This document shows positions 17,996 to 27,307 of a stretch of DNA of 64,000 nucleotides, one piece after another. The DNA lies in NCBI GenBank assembly GCA_949285935.1, contig CASEAH010000039.1, positions 1 through 64,000 on the forward strand. The letters run 5' to 3'. The notes under the pieces are model-generated. The model searched no databases. It had not been told where the DNA came from and was given only the letters and a program-made list of their open reading frames with translations. Origin of the DNA: an uncultured Oscillospiraceae bacterium (GTDB lineage Bacteria; Bacillota; Clostridia; Oscillospirales; Ruminococcaceae). Every line of letters begins with the position of its first letter. The stretch's first letter is position 1. The translations under genes and the position numbers were made by a program.

Positions 17996-18997
17996 TCATC
18001 CCTGGTATTTTGTGGGGTATAGGGTGGTGAGCTCTTCGGCCAGCTGGGACAGTTCCTCCCGGACTGTCTCCGGTTCCAGCACTTCCGCCTTTTTCCCAAA
18101 CATGGCAAGCCAGCCGTAAAAGGTAGGGCCGGTATATACCTCCATCCGGGCCACAAAGTGCTCCTCTCCCCAGGGAGTGGTGTCCACTTCTTCGCCGAAG
18201 CGGTCTACCACCACATCCATCAGGCTGTTATGAAACCGGACGGCTACCTGCTCCCGGCGTCCCCGGAACATCCCGAACTGTCCCCGGGTATACAGGGCCA
18301 CATTCAGGTCCAGCGCCCCGGTCACCTGCCGGATACTCTCCCGGGGCTCTTCCAAAATCCGGATCTCCTGCATCCGGTCCACCCGAAAATGAGAGATCCC
18401 GCCGTATTTGGGATAATGGGCAATGAGATAATAATTTTCTTCCTGCCAGCATAGGGCGTAGGGGCTCACAACATAAGGCGCGCCCCCCTGCCGGGGCGTC
18501 CACGATTTGTCCGGACTGTAATGGTAATATAAAAAAGCGATTTTTTTCTGGGCTGCAATGGCCTGGTGCAGGGCGTCCACATTGGCATAAATCCGCTCGT
18601 TGCCTGTTTTGATACGGCCATAAACATACACATGCCGCTGAAGCTGGACGGCCTGATGCCGGCTGGCCATCTGCTCCAGCTTTTTGATCAGCTGGTTGCT
18701 CTTCCGGTGGGTGATAAAACGGGATGCCTGCACCGCATCCACCAGCAGCTTCAGTTCCGGCAGCTCAAACTCCCTCTTTTCCACAAACCATCCGCTGCCC
18801 TGGTTTGCCAGCTCCAGCCCCGACGCTTCCAGCGCTTCCAGGAAGGCCCCGACCCGCTCCTGCGGCAGAGGGATGTCCGACCCAGCCAGCCGGTCCGCCA
18901 TTTCTTCGGTACTCATGGGATGCTCAGGGTCTGTTTCTTCCAGAAGGATCTGCCGTAAAAGGAGCAGTCCTTTTTCTTCCGTCATCGCTTCCTTCAT
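17996..18997 (-). CDS. WYL-domain transcriptional regulator
   Basis: A 333-residue regulator with an N-terminal winged-helix region (about 8-75), a linker, and a WYL domain (about 130-215: KIAFLYYHYSPDK, YVVSPYALCWQEENYYLIAHYP, ISHFRVDRMQEI). A WCX-type C-terminal domain ends it. WYL domains sense ligands such as nucleotides. The start at 18997 follows AAGGAGGAAAGGCC; a longer start overlaps the upstream udk gene. It sits between udk and a MATE pump, so either could be a target. Confidence 0.88.
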   Translation of the reverse strand: MKEAMTEEKGLLLLRQILLEETDPEHPMSTEEMADRLAGSDIPLPQERVGAFLEALEASGLELANQGSGWFVEKREFELPELKLLVDAVQASRFITHRKSNQLIKKLEQMASRHQAVQLQRHVYVYGRIKTGNERIYANVDALHQAIAAQKKIAFLYYHYSPDKSWTPRQGGAPYVVSPYALCWQEENYYLIAHYPKYGGISHFRVDRMQEIRILEEPRESIRQVTGALDLNVALYTRGQFGMFRGRREQVAVRFHNSLMDVVVDRFGEEVDTTPWGEEHFVARMEVYTGPTFYGWLAMFGKKAEVLEPETVREELSQLAEELTTLYPTKYQG

Positions 18998-19023
18998 GGC
19001 CTTTCCTCCTTTTCCCATCCGGC

Positions 19024-19641
19024 TCATGCTCCTGCAAGATGGCTCCTGATCCGTTCCATAATCATATCCAGCGCCACCAGATTGTGTCCGCCTTCCAGCA
19101 TGACGATATCGGCATACCGGCGGCTGGGCTGGACGTATTGCTCATGCATCACTTTTACCGTGGTCAGATACTGATCCACCACGGAATCCAGCGTACGGCC
19201 CCGTTCCTTTACGTCCCGGAGGATCCGCCGCAGGATCCGTACATCGGCGTCGGTATCTACAAAAATCCGGATATCCATCCGCTGCCTAAGGGCCGGATCG
19301 CTGAAGATCAGGATCCCCTCCACCAGGATCACCTTGGCGGGAGGGATCAGCGTCACCTGATCGGTCCGGTTGTGGATGGAGTAGTCATACACCGGACTGT
19401 AAGCCGGCTCCCCCCGGCGCAGCTTGTCCAGATCCGCCACCAGCAAGTCGGTGTCAAAGGCATCCGGGTGATCGTAGTTCAGCCGGCAGCGTTCCTCATA
19501 GGGCATCTCGTCGTGACGCTTATAATAATTGTCGTGATACACTACGCTTACATCGTCCCCAAAATGTTCCTTCAGTTTCTGGGTGACGGTGGTTTTGCCG
19601 CTGCCAGTGCCTCCTGCAATACCGATAACCATAACATCCAT
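19024..19641 (-). CDS. udk: Uridine kinase
   Basis: A 205-residue P-loop kinase that phosphorylates uridine and cytidine in pyrimidine salvage. The Walker A GGTGSGKTT is at residues 10-18, followed by DNYYKRHDEMPYEER and the substrate segment NYDHPDAFDTDLL, both diagnostic of uridine kinase. Length is normal. The gap to the acetyltransferase upstream (19642-19853) holds no convincing gene. Confidence 0.93.
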   Translation of the reverse strand: MDVMVIGIAGGTGSGKTTVTQKLKEHFGDDVSVVYHDNYYKRHDEMPYEERCRLNYDHPDAFDTDLLVADLDKLRRGEPAYSPVYDYSIHNRTDQVTLIPPAKVILVEGILIFSDPALRQRMDIRIFVDTDADVRILRRILRDVKERGRTLDSVVDQYLTTVKVMHEQYVQPSRRYADIVMLEGGHNLVALDMIMERIRSHLAGA

Positions 19642-19853
19642 GGGTTTCCGTTCCTTTCTTTTCCCTCAGGTCCGCAAAAGATCATTTTATGCGCTGCCTC
19701 CTCCGGGGAAAACAGCATGTCTTATTTCCGCCGGCCTGCGCTGCGCCATCCACGTCCATTCCCTGGTGCTGCCGCAGCGCCATGTTTTCCGGGAGGGCTT
19801 TCCCTGCCGGCAGCCCGGGTGCAGCCGGGGCAAAGAACCTCCGGCCAATGTCC

Positions 19854-20477
19854 TTAGCGTCCAACACTTCCTTCTTCCGGCGAAACGGCTTCCAGACGTT
19901 TCAGCCAGCTTTCCCGGTCCCGGGCGCCCACTGTCCGAAGTACCCGGCACGGATTCCCGGCCGCCACCACCCCGGAGGGAAGATCCCGGGTGACTACGCT
20001 GCCCGCGCCCACCACGGTGCCCGAACCGATCCGGACCCCCGCCAGCAGCACGGTGCCGCCTCCGATCCATACATCATCTCCAATGGAGATGGGCCCGGCG
20101 TCCTCCCAGCCTTTTCCGCGCAGCTCCGGATCTACCGGATGGCCGGCGGCATAGATCCCCACCTGGGGCCCCACAAACACACGGTTCCCAATGGTCACCA
20201 ACCCACAGTCCAGGACTGTGAGACCGTAGTTTGCATAAAAGCTGTCTCCCAAGTGGATATTGCAGCCATAATCACAGTGAAACGGCGGCTGGATCCAGCA
20301 GTCCTTTCCCACACTGCCCAGCAGCTTCTCCAGAAGCTCCCGGCGCTCCCCATCCGCTTGGGGAGGAAGGCCGTTGAACTGCTGGGTCAGTTCCCAGGCC
20401 CGCCGCCGCATGGCGGTCAATTCCGGATCGCTGGCATGATAAGGCTGTCCTGCCGTCATTCGTTCAAACGCACGCAT
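19854..20477 (-). CDS. Sugar O-acetyltransferase (maltose/galactoside type)
   Basis: A 207-residue left-handed beta-helix acetyltransferase using acetyl-CoA. The N-terminal Mac domain (MTAGQPYHASDPEL) precedes hexapeptide repeats (NIHLGDSFYANYGLTVLDCG, IGNRVFVGPQVGIY, IGDDVWIGGGTVLLAGVRIG). The catalytic His is in AAGHPVDPE. The start at 20477 follows AAGGAGGAAAAA. It lies 25 nt after the ABC exporter, in the same operon. Confidence 0.9.
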   Translation of the reverse strand: MRAFERMTAGQPYHASDPELTAMRRRAWELTQQFNGLPPQADGERRELLEKLLGSVGKDCWIQPPFHCDYGCNIHLGDSFYANYGLTVLDCGLVTIGNRVFVGPQVGIYAAGHPVDPELRGKGWEDAGPISIGDDVWIGGGTVLLAGVRIGSGTVVGAGSVVTRDLPSGVVAAGNPCRVLRTVGARDRESWLKRLEAVSPEEGSVGR

Positions 20478-20502
20478 TTTTTCCTCCTTGCATCTTTTGC
20501 CG

Positions 20503-22218
20503 CTACCGGTCCTGGAACTGAGAGCGGTAAAGCTCTGCATACAGGCCGTCCCGGGCCAGCAGTTCCTGGTGGGTGCCTTCTTCCTGAACGCCTGTTTCGG
20601 TAAGCACTACAATTTTATCGGCTCCCTGGATGGTGGACAGCCGATGGGCCACCACCAGCGTGGTACGTCCGGCGCACAACTCATCCAGAGACTGCTGGAT
20701 GGCCATTTCGGTGACATTGTCCAGGGCGCTGGTGGCTTCATCCAGAATCAGGATCGCCGGATCTTTGAGGAAGACCCGGGCAATGGCGATCCTCTGCTTC
20801 TGTCCTCCGGAAAGCTTGACGCCCCGCTCCCCCACCTGGGTATCGTAGCCTTCGGGGAGGGAGACGATATAATCATGGATGCGGGCCCGCCGGGCGGCGG
20901 CTTCGATCTCCGCCTGTCTGGCCGCAAAATTGCCGTAGGCGATATTTTCCCGGATAGTCCCGTTAAAAAGGAACACATCCTGCTGCACAATACCGATGTT
21001 TTGCCGCAGGGAGCGGAGCGTCACCCCCCGGATATCCTTGCCGTCAATGAGGATACGCCCGGCGGAGGAATCATAAAACCGGGGCAGCAGGTGACACATG
21101 GTGGTCTTTCCCGAACCGGACGGCCCCACCAGGGCCACCTTCTGGCCGGCCTCGATGCGCAGGGAAACATGCTCCAGGACGCTTTCTCCATCCCCGTAGG
21201 AAAAGGAAACATCCCGGAACTCCACCTGTCCCCGCACTCTGCCCAGTTCATCGGCATGGGGCGCTTCCCGCTCGCTTTCACAGTCCATCAGCTCCGTAAA
21301 ACGGACAAAGCCGGTCATCCCCATCTCATACATCTCGGCAAAGTCCACCAGCCGCTTGATGGAATTCATAAACAGAGTGACATACAGAATGTATTGGACC
21401 AGGTCGCCGGAAGTGATCCGCCCCTGATAGGCAAAAAGCCCCGACGCCGCCAGCGCCAGCCAGTAAAGCAGGTCTGTCATCAGGTGGCTCACCGCCATGT
21501 AGTCGGCCATCACCCGGTAGGAATGCTCCCTGCTGCGGCGGAACCGCTCATGGCTTTCCCCAAACCGTTCCATTTCATGTTCGGACCCGGTAAAGGCCCT
21601 GCTGACCCGGATGCCCGCGATGCTGCTTTCCAGGTCGGCGTTGACATAGCCGATCTCCTTGCGCATGTCTGCGAAAGCCAGACGCATATTTCTCTTTTTC
21701 CGCAGTCCCACCAGCATCACCACCGGGATGAAGGCAAAGATCATCAGGGTCAGGGGCAGGCTGGAGCCGGCCAGGATCACAAAGGCTCCTGTCAGGGTGA
21801 CCACCGCGATAAAAAGTTCCTCCGGGCCATGATGCGCCAACTCGGTAATGTCCATCAGATCGTTGATGATCCGGGACATGATCACGCCGGTCTTGTGGTT
21901 ATCAAAATAAGAAAAGGGCAAACTCTGCAGCTTGGCAAACACTTCCCGGCGCATATCCATCTGCATCCGGACACCTACCAGATGCCCGTAGCAGTTGACT
22001 ACGAATTTGGCCCCCGCCTTGATCAAATATAAAATCAGCAGCACCGCCATCCAGATCAGCAGCGGGCGCAGCTGGCGCCGGGGGACATATTCGTCAATGA
22101 TGTTGCCGGTAATGACCGGATAAAAAAGATCCAAAGCTGACAGCAGAAAGGCAAAGGCCATATCCAGCAGCATCAGCTTGCGGTAGGGCTTGTAGTAGGA
22201 AATCAATCGTTTCAGCAT
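20503..22218 (-). CDS. ABC exporter, fused permease-ATPase
   Basis: A 571-residue half-transporter. Six transmembrane helices (about 15-310) are followed by a nucleotide-binding domain with Walker A GPSGSGKTT, signature LSGGQKQR and Walker B ILILDEATSALD. Only one half is encoded, so it probably works as a homodimer, like MsbA/LmrA-type lipid or drug exporters. It is first in a minus-strand group with the acetyltransferase and has a good promoter with a palindrome at the start site. Confidence 0.9.
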   Translation of the reverse strand: MLKRLISYYKPYRKLMLLDMAFAFLLSALDLFYPVITGNIIDEYVPRRQLRPLLIWMAVLLILYLIKAGAKFVVNCYGHLVGVRMQMDMRREVFAKLQSLPFSYFDNHKTGVIMSRIINDLMDITELAHHGPEELFIAVVTLTGAFVILAGSSLPLTLMIFAFIPVVMLVGLRKKRNMRLAFADMRKEIGYVNADLESSIAGIRVSRAFTGSEHEMERFGESHERFRRSREHSYRVMADYMAVSHLMTDLLYWLALAASGLFAYQGRITSGDLVQYILYVTLFMNSIKRLVDFAEMYEMGMTGFVRFTELMDCESEREAPHADELGRVRGQVEFRDVSFSYGDGESVLEHVSLRIEAGQKVALVGPSGSGKTTMCHLLPRFYDSSAGRILIDGKDIRGVTLRSLRQNIGIVQQDVFLFNGTIRENIAYGNFAARQAEIEAAARRARIHDYIVSLPEGYDTQVGERGVKLSGGQKQRIAIARVFLKDPAILILDEATSALDNVTEMAIQQSLDELCAGRTTLVVAHRLSTIQGADKIVVLTETGVQEEGTHQELLARDGLYAELYRSQFQDR

Positions 22219-22230
22219 ACGGGCCTCCCC

Positions 22231-22247
22231 AAGGCTTTATTAGCCTT
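22231..22247. promoter_or_regulatory. Palindrome at the exporter start site, possible operator
   Basis: AAGGCT-N5-AGCCTT, perfectly symmetric, lies directly after the -10 box, where a repressor would block transcription. No cognate regulator is proven. Confidence 0.4.
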
Positions 22248-22276
22248 AGTATAATCCTTTCACACATTCCACGCAA
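22248..22276 (-). promoter_or_regulatory. Promoter of the ABC exporter operon
   Basis: On the minus strand, TTGCGT (22276-22271), a 17-bp spacer and TATACT (22253-22248). The hexamers and spacing are identical to those of the metA promoter. Confidence 0.7.
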
Positions 22277-22454
22277 ATGTTTGGACTGATTTTCCGCCCT
22301 TATTTCTTCCGGGCGGAAGTTCTCCATCATGATTCTATGCCGCCGACAGATCCCCTGTCACTAAAAAGCGATAACTTTTTGGGCTGACTACTGGCAGGCC
22401 GTCCTGGAAAATGATAAAATAGATGTAACATTACTGCGTAAAGGAAGAAAACAC

Positions 22455-22985
22455 ATGTCTGCTCTTGCTCATGAAGAACTGGTCATTCCCTACAAAGTCA
22501 ATTGGAAAGCCTTTGCTCCCGTCATTATCCTGTTTCTGCTCAACCTGGTCATGATCTGGCTCTATGTCCAGCGGGGGGTCAATGTGGCGCTCCCCTGCTT
22601 TATGGGCGTGCTGCTGGCCTGGCCAATGGTTGCCGCTGCCCTCCGGTCCGGCAAGCCCTTCATTACCTATGGACGGAACTCCCTCCGCTCCCCCCTGATC
22701 CCCCGGGAACTGGAAAACGCCATCCTTTACCGGGATATCCAGGAAGCCTGGGTGGTTTCCCGCAAGGGGATGTCCTATCTCTGCCTGCGTCTGCGGGATC
22801 CCGACCGGATTCTGGCTGCCCTCACGCCCAAAAGGCGCCGCTACTTTCAGCAGGGCTTCCAGGATGGCCGGGGCAGCCTTTATATGCCGGTGACCGGCCT
22901 GGCAGTGGATCCGCAGTATCTGTGCGATCAGCTCCGTGTGCGTCTCCCCGGCGGCGAAAATGCCTCTGAGAATGCAACCGTTTGA
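22455..22985 (+). CDS. Membrane protein with two helices, STM3941/PH-like
   Basis: A 176-residue protein. Two adjacent transmembrane helices (about 20-40 and 45-62) are followed by a soluble domain with the pattern of STM3941/PH-like proteins: a strand-rich segment LRSPLIPRELENAILYRDIQEAW cut here only as a description, then LCLRLRDPDRIL and a basic turn KRRRYFQQGF. The assignment is tentative. A ribosome site AAAGGAAG precedes the ATG. deoD follows 44 nt downstream, so the two may be cotranscribed without a clear functional link. Confidence 0.65.
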   Translation: MSALAHEELVIPYKVNWKAFAPVIILFLLNLVMIWLYVQRGVNVALPCFMGVLLAWPMVAAALRSGKPFITYGRNSLRSPLIPRELENAILYRDIQEAWVVSRKGMSYLCLRLRDPDRILAALTPKRRRYFQQGFQDGRGSLYMPVTGLAVDPQYLCDQLRVRLPGGENASENATV

Positions 22986-23029
22986 AGATCCGCAGGCCTT
23001 TTGTAAAAAAAGAAAGGAGTATATATCCT

Positions 23030-23746
23030 ATGTCTACCCCCCATAATGCAGCTGAAAAAGGTCAGATCGCCAAGGTGGTTCTGATGCCCGGCGACCCTCT
23101 TCGTGCTAAATTCATCTCCGAAAACTTTCTGGAAGACGCCCAGTGCTTCACCAGCGTCAGAGGCATGCTGGGCTACACCGGCCGGTACAAGGGTCATGAA
23201 GTATCGGTCATGGGCCATGGTATGGGGATGCCCTCCATTGGGATCTACAGTTACGAACTGTATGCCTTCTACGATGTGGAAAAAATCATCCGTATCGGCT
23301 CCGCCGGCGGCATGGATCCCCGTCTGGATCTGGGAGACATTGTGATTGCCCAGGGTGCCTGCACCGATTCCAACTTTGCCGCACAGTACGAACTGCCCGG
23401 CACCTTTGCCCCCATTGCCGATTATGACCTGCTTTCCACCGCTGTCTCCCTGGCCCGGAAAAAGGGCGTCAAGCATCTGGTGGGCAACGTGCTGTCCAGC
23501 GATTTATTCTATGTTCCCAATCCCCAGCGCAGCGCCAAGTGGCCCACCATGGGGGTACTGTGTGTCGAAATGGAGTGCGCCGCCCTGTATATGAACGCGG
23601 CCTTCCTGAAAAAGAAGGCGCTGGGCCTGCTGACCATTTCCGACCTGATCGGCAATCCGGATCGGGCCATGACTGCCGAAGAGCGCCAGACCAAATTCCG
23701 GGATATGATGGAACTGGCTCTGGAAACTGCTATTGCCGATCTGTAA
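23030..23746 (+). CDS. deoD: Purine-nucleoside phosphorylase
   Basis: A 238-residue phosphorylase of the hexameric DeoD type, cleaving purine (deoxy)nucleosides with phosphate. Motifs are MPGDPLRAK (phosphate), GHGMGMPS, the ribose-site segment VEMECAALY, and the catalytic Asp in ISDLIGNPD. The ATG at 23030 follows AGAAAGGAG; the earlier ATG at 22982 overlaps the previous gene. It would feed purine salvage together with the adenosine deaminase at 40616. Confidence 0.94.
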   Translation: MSTPHNAAEKGQIAKVVLMPGDPLRAKFISENFLEDAQCFTSVRGMLGYTGRYKGHEVSVMGHGMGMPSIGIYSYELYAFYDVEKIIRIGSAGGMDPRLDLGDIVIAQGACTDSNFAAQYELPGTFAPIADYDLLSTAVSLARKKGVKHLVGNVLSSDLFYVPNPQRSAKWPTMGVLCVEMECAALYMNAAFLKKKALGLLTISDLIGNPDRAMTAEERQTKFRDMMELALETAIADL

Positions 23747-23761
23747 GCCGTAAAAGCATCC

Positions 23762-23794
23762 AAACCGGAACAGTCCCAGGCTGTTCCGGTTTTT
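23762..23794 (+). terminator. deoD terminator
   Basis: AAACCGGAACAG pairs with CTGTTCCGGTTT across 7 nt, followed by TTTTC. The following DNA to 24062 shows no gene. Confidence 0.85.
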
Positions 23795-24062
23795 CGGTTG
23801 CAGAACGCACACCATTAGAAATGGAAACAGGGAGGCAGTTTGAGGGAGCTTGCGTTTCACCGCCGGTTTTTCCAAGGGCCGATCCCCTCCAGCTGTTTTC
23901 CTGCTTCCCGCACCGAACAGGTGCGCATCCATGGAAAAGGGGTTGGCGGCGGAGAAATCAATGCCGCCAGGCAGCCTGCCAGATTTTCAAGAGCAAAATT
24001 TGAAAGATCCGGTCCCACATCTGCAAAACCGGCAGCATTGGGAGACCAAAAGGAGGCATTGT

Positions 24063-24269
24063 ATGAAACTGCTTCTGGGTGGATTGTTTTTACTTGGGGT
24101 GGGGGCATTTATGCTTCTTGCTCCCGAAACGGTGTATGATCTTACGGAAAGCTGGAAAAGTGATTCCCCCGGTTCTCCCTCCCCCCTGTACAGGCTGAAC
24201 CTGACAATCGGCGGGATCGCCTGCTGCGCGGTGGGAGGTCTGAGCCTGGCAGTCTGTTTCTTTTCCTGA
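24063..24269 (+). CDS. Small membrane protein, DUF6199-like
   Basis: A 68-residue protein with two transmembrane helices (about 2-20 and 46-66). Between them is the loop ETVYDLTESWKS, the hallmark of DUF6199 proteins. The start at 24063 follows AAAAGGAGG. Function unknown. It stands alone between deoD and the XRE regulator. Confidence 0.75.
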   Translation: MKLLLGGLFLLGVGAFMLLAPETVYDLTESWKSDSPGSPSPLYRLNLTIGGIACCAVGGLSLAVCFFS

Positions 24270-24569
24270 CGCCCGGGCACATAGCCCCTCAGGACCGGAG
24301 GCCGGAGAAAACCATATCAGAAAAAACTCCGGAGGTCTGGCAAGATTGTGATGGCAGATACTGTGCCCGCTGTATATGGGAGGGCTGGCCCCGGCGGCAC
24401 GACTTTTACTAAAGCCGGGACACACGGCCTGTCAAAAAGGAAAGCCAGGAAGGCTCTATCCGGGAAGAACTTTAAAGCTTGGGCAAGGTTTCGGGGGGAA
24501 ATTTTATAAAAAATTGCAGATGCAACCCATAGTTGCCGCCGAGTGCTGGACGAAACGCCTCCCTTCCCA
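24270..24569. other. Intergenic, nothing recognised
   Basis: No gene, terminator of clear quality or repeat is visible. TATAAT at 24570-24575 lies just before the next gene but has no good -35 and would leave a leader of only about 12 nt. Confidence 0.4.
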
Positions 24570-24593
24570 TATAATCTGGGTGAGGTGATGGTC

Positions 24594-25388
24594 ATGACAT
24601 TGGGCCAACGGATCAAAACCCTGCGCAAGCAAGCCGGGCTGTCTCAGGAAAAGGTAGCTGAATTCACAGGCGTCAGCAGGCAGGCTGTAACCAAATGGGA
24701 AAACGGCAAGTCTGCTCCCAGCACCGAAAATCTTTTTAAGCTGGCGGAACTTTTCGGCACCACAGTGGATCTGCTGCTTCCCCGTACAGATATTGCCGCC
24801 CCTCCCACCGGAGAAGGCTCTGGCCCGGCTCCTGAGAGATCTTTTTTCCCCGGCTGGCAGGCTGTTTTGAAAAAACGTACCACAGCAGCGCTGGCTGTTG
24901 GAGCCGCTTATCTGCTCCTGAACCTGGCAGGACGGCTGGCGGGAGCCGCTTTGGAGGATGTTTCCCTGTCTCTTATGGGCCTGCTTCTGGGCCGGAGCGT
25001 TGATCAATTTACATACCTGTTTGGCTGGCTGATTTGCAGAAGCCTGTTTGCCGCTTCCGCCGTGATCTCCATCGCTGCGGCCCTGTTGGGGAAATACCGG
25101 CTGGCTGCTTTTTCTGTTTTCGGCTTCACTGTGGGCCTTCTGGCCGGAGAATTGCTGGGCTGCCATCCTGCCGGAGCGCCCTTTGGCCAGGGGCATTACG
25201 GATGGCTAATCTGGGGCGGGATTTTTCTTCTGTCTCTGGTGATGGGTGGCATTGGAGAGCATTTTGCAAAGAGGGAAAATGCCCTTTCCTCCAGGAGGCT
25301 CCCGCTTTTGTGCGCCGTTTTTCTGGCAGGCGCTTTGCTGATCGTTCTGCTGGTACGTCTGGGGATCCCCACTCCCACTGGGCACTAA
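24594..25388 (+). CDS. XRE-type regulator with membrane domain
   Basis: A 264-residue protein. The N-terminal XRE helix-turn-helix (about 3-58: LRKQAGLSQEKVAEFTGVSR, AVTKWENGKSAPS) precedes a short linker and about five hydrophobic helices (about 95-262). XRE regulators tethered to the membrane are common in clostridia and may sense envelope signals. The start at 24594 is behind GAGGTG. No partner gene is adjacent. Confidence 0.82.
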   Translation: MTLGQRIKTLRKQAGLSQEKVAEFTGVSRQAVTKWENGKSAPSTENLFKLAELFGTTVDLLLPRTDIAAPPTGEGSGPAPERSFFPGWQAVLKKRTTAALAVGAAYLLLNLAGRLAGAALEDVSLSLMGLLLGRSVDQFTYLFGWLICRSLFAASAVISIAAALLGKYRLAAFSVFGFTVGLLAGELLGCHPAGAPFGQGHYGWLIWGGIFLLSLVMGGIGEHFAKRENALSSRRLPLLCAVFLAGALLIVLLVRLGIPTPTGH

Positions 25389-25865
25389 AAAGTTCCGTTG
25401 CTTTCCCGGCAAAGCGTCGGTCGCCTTTCTTCCTCTCCACTGCCTGCGAGCAGTTTTCCATACTCCGGCAGCAACCCTCTGCCATGGACAATCTCTGTTT
25501 ATCTGCCCCCTATTGCATGCTGTTTGTAAAGGCATCTCCCCTCTTCTTACGTAAAGATTTCCCCCCAGCGGCTGCCTTTTCCCATCATACTGCTGTTGCC
25601 GATAAAGCGCTGCCCCCATGCCAAAGTTGGCAACCAGGGATCCACTCATCCGGGGGCTTGGGAAACCTCCCAAAGGGCAGCAGCTTATAAACCTCTCAAG
25701 CGCGCTGGGAATTTCCCCCGCACCGTTTTCCCTCCGCCGGCAATACGATATAAAATTTCTGTCCAACCTTTCCGGCAGCAATTTTTTATACTTTTCTTCA
25801 TCCTGCCGTTCAATAAAAACTTTTCTGTTTTTTCGGTGCAGCCGAGGATTTTTAGCTGACAGCAC
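25389..25865. other. Intergenic, no gene; possible degenerate repeat near 25770-25850
   Basis: A/T-richer DNA with no supported coding frame. The part just before the 25866 terminator has weak similarity to the terminator-abutting repeat (AATAAAAACTTTT, GGTGCAGCCG) but is too degenerate to call. Confidence 0.3.
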
Positions 25866-25907
25866 AAAGCGCCCGGGACCTCCTGCGGGAGGATCACGGG
25901 CGCTTTT
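25866..25907. terminator. Bidirectional terminator, mainly for the CofE-like gene
   Basis: AAAGCGCCCG pairs with CGGGCGCTTT, with an inner CCTCCTGC/GGAGG stem. It sits 34 nt beyond the minus-strand stop at 25941. Confidence 0.8.
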
Positions 25908-25940
25908 AAACGTGCTTTATGAATTGTGACAGAGTGGCAC

Positions 25941-27131
25941 TTATTTGGCGTAGTTGTCAAAATACCCCTGAACGTAGACAATGGGGGTACCTTTATCGCC
26001 GCTGCCGGAGGTAAGGTCACACAGGGATCCGATCAGGTCGGTAAGCCGCCGGGGCGTGGTGCCCTGGGAGTCCATCTTACCGGTAAGGTCGGCATCTTTC
26101 TGAAGAATGTAGGCAGAGATGGCGTCTTTCAGTTCCTGGCCGCTGAGGTTTGCAAACTGGTTGTCCGCCAGATACTTCAGCTTGACCTCATTGGGCTGAC
26201 CCTCCAGACCGGGAGTGTAGCCGGGAGAAACCACCGGGTCGGCCAGCTCCCAGATTTTGCCCACAGGGTCCTTGAAGGCGCCGTCGCCGTAGACCATCAC
26301 TTCCACATTGCGGCCGGTAGCGGCCAGCATTTTGGCCTGGACCTCCAGAGCAAAGGCCTTGCAGTCCCGGGGGAACAGCTTGATCCGCTCTTCCGTGGCC
26401 TTATTGGATCCAAGGATGCCGTAATCCGCATTGTAACCGCTGCCGTCCACCGGGGCGTTGAGGATCTCGTCCATCCCCAGAACAATACGGCCGCCGGCGG
26501 CCTTAAGCAGGCGCTTGGTACGGGCCCGGGTGTGGATATCGCAGGTAAGCACCTTGTCGGTATACTGGAGGATCTGGGTGGGACGGTTGGCAAAATAAAT
26601 CTCAACCTCTGCGCCCTCGCCCTGGATCAGTTCTTTGTAAAAGTCGATGTAGTCCACGCCGGTAAAGGGGTGCAGGATCCGGCCGAATTTTTCCCGGAAG
26701 TCCGCTTCGGACAGCACGTCCCGATAGGGGTCCACTCCTTTTTCATCCAGCAGATCCAGGTCCACCAGGTGGTTGCCCACCTCATCGGAGGGATAGCTGA
26801 GGACCAGGACGATCTTATCCGCGCCCCGGGCGATGCCCCGCAGCAGGATAGAAAAGCGGTTGCGGCTGAGGATGGGGAAAAGAACGCCCAGAGTCCCGCC
26901 GCCGAATTTGGCCCGGACGTCGGCAGCCACCTGATCCACCGTGGCATAGTTGCCCTGAGCTCTGGCCACCACCGCTTCGGTAACGGCGATCACGTCCCGG
27001 TCCCGGACCTCGATGTTTTCCGACCGGAGGGCGGACAGCACCGAATCCACCACAATGGAGCTCAGGTCGTCCCCTTCCCGGATGATGGGGGCTCGGATGC
27101 CCCGGGCTACGGTGCCGATCAATCTTTCCAT
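25941..27131 (-). CDS. CofE-like ligase (coenzyme F420-0:L-glutamate ligase family)
   Basis: A 396-residue protein of the F420-0:gamma-glutamyl ligase family. The N-terminus ARGIRAPIIREGDDL and the metal/nucleotide segment RDRDVIAVTEAVVARAQG match the family. The C-terminal half is a long extension not seen in archaeal CofE (about 250 residues). No other F420 genes (cofC, cofD, cofG, cofH) are in the window, and clostridia generally lack F420, so the true substrate is probably another acceptor. The ATG follows AAGAGGTAGG. Confidence 0.8.
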   Translation of the reverse strand: MERLIGTVARGIRAPIIREGDDLSSIVVDSVLSALRSENIEVRDRDVIAVTEAVVARAQGNYATVDQVAADVRAKFGGGTLGVLFPILSRNRFSILLRGIARGADKIVLVLSYPSDEVGNHLVDLDLLDEKGVDPYRDVLSEADFREKFGRILHPFTGVDYIDFYKELIQGEGAEVEIYFANRPTQILQYTDKVLTCDIHTRARTKRLLKAAGGRIVLGMDEILNAPVDGSGYNADYGILGSNKATEERIKLFPRDCKAFALEVQAKMLAATGRNVEVMVYGDGAFKDPVGKIWELADPVVSPGYTPGLEGQPNEVKLKYLADNQFANLSGQELKDAISAYILQKDADLTGKMDSQGTTPRRLTDLIGSLCDLTSGSGDKGTPIVYVQGYFDNYAK

Positions 27132-27200
27132 AATCCTACCTCTTTCCGCTTACGGTAAGCGATTATTTTTCAGGCTCCCTTGCGGGAGATTTCCTTATTC

Positions 27201-27229
27201 ATTATAATAACAATAAAAGCATTAGTAAA
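27201..27229 (-). promoter_or_regulatory. Promoter of the CofE-like gene
   Basis: On the minus strand, TTTACT (27229-27224), a 17-bp spacer and TATAAT (27206-27201). It lies in the divergent gap to the lysR gene. Confidence 0.55.
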
Positions 27230-27307
27230 GTGCCTGTTTCGTCCTGAGACCATTAAGTTTTCTAATACCAGGCTGAAGCAGGCATAGCGGCGGAAGGAGG
27301 AAAGCCC

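Noticed and set aside
19642..19853. 61-codon minus-strand ORF between udk and the acetyltransferase
   Set aside because: No ribosome site and it overlaps the acetyltransferase 3' end.
24570..24575. TATAAT promoter for the XRE regulator
   Set aside because: No acceptable -35, and the start site would fall on the ribosome binding site.
25420..25560. Further copy of the intergenic repeat
   Set aside because: Only short scattered matches; not separable from chance by eye.
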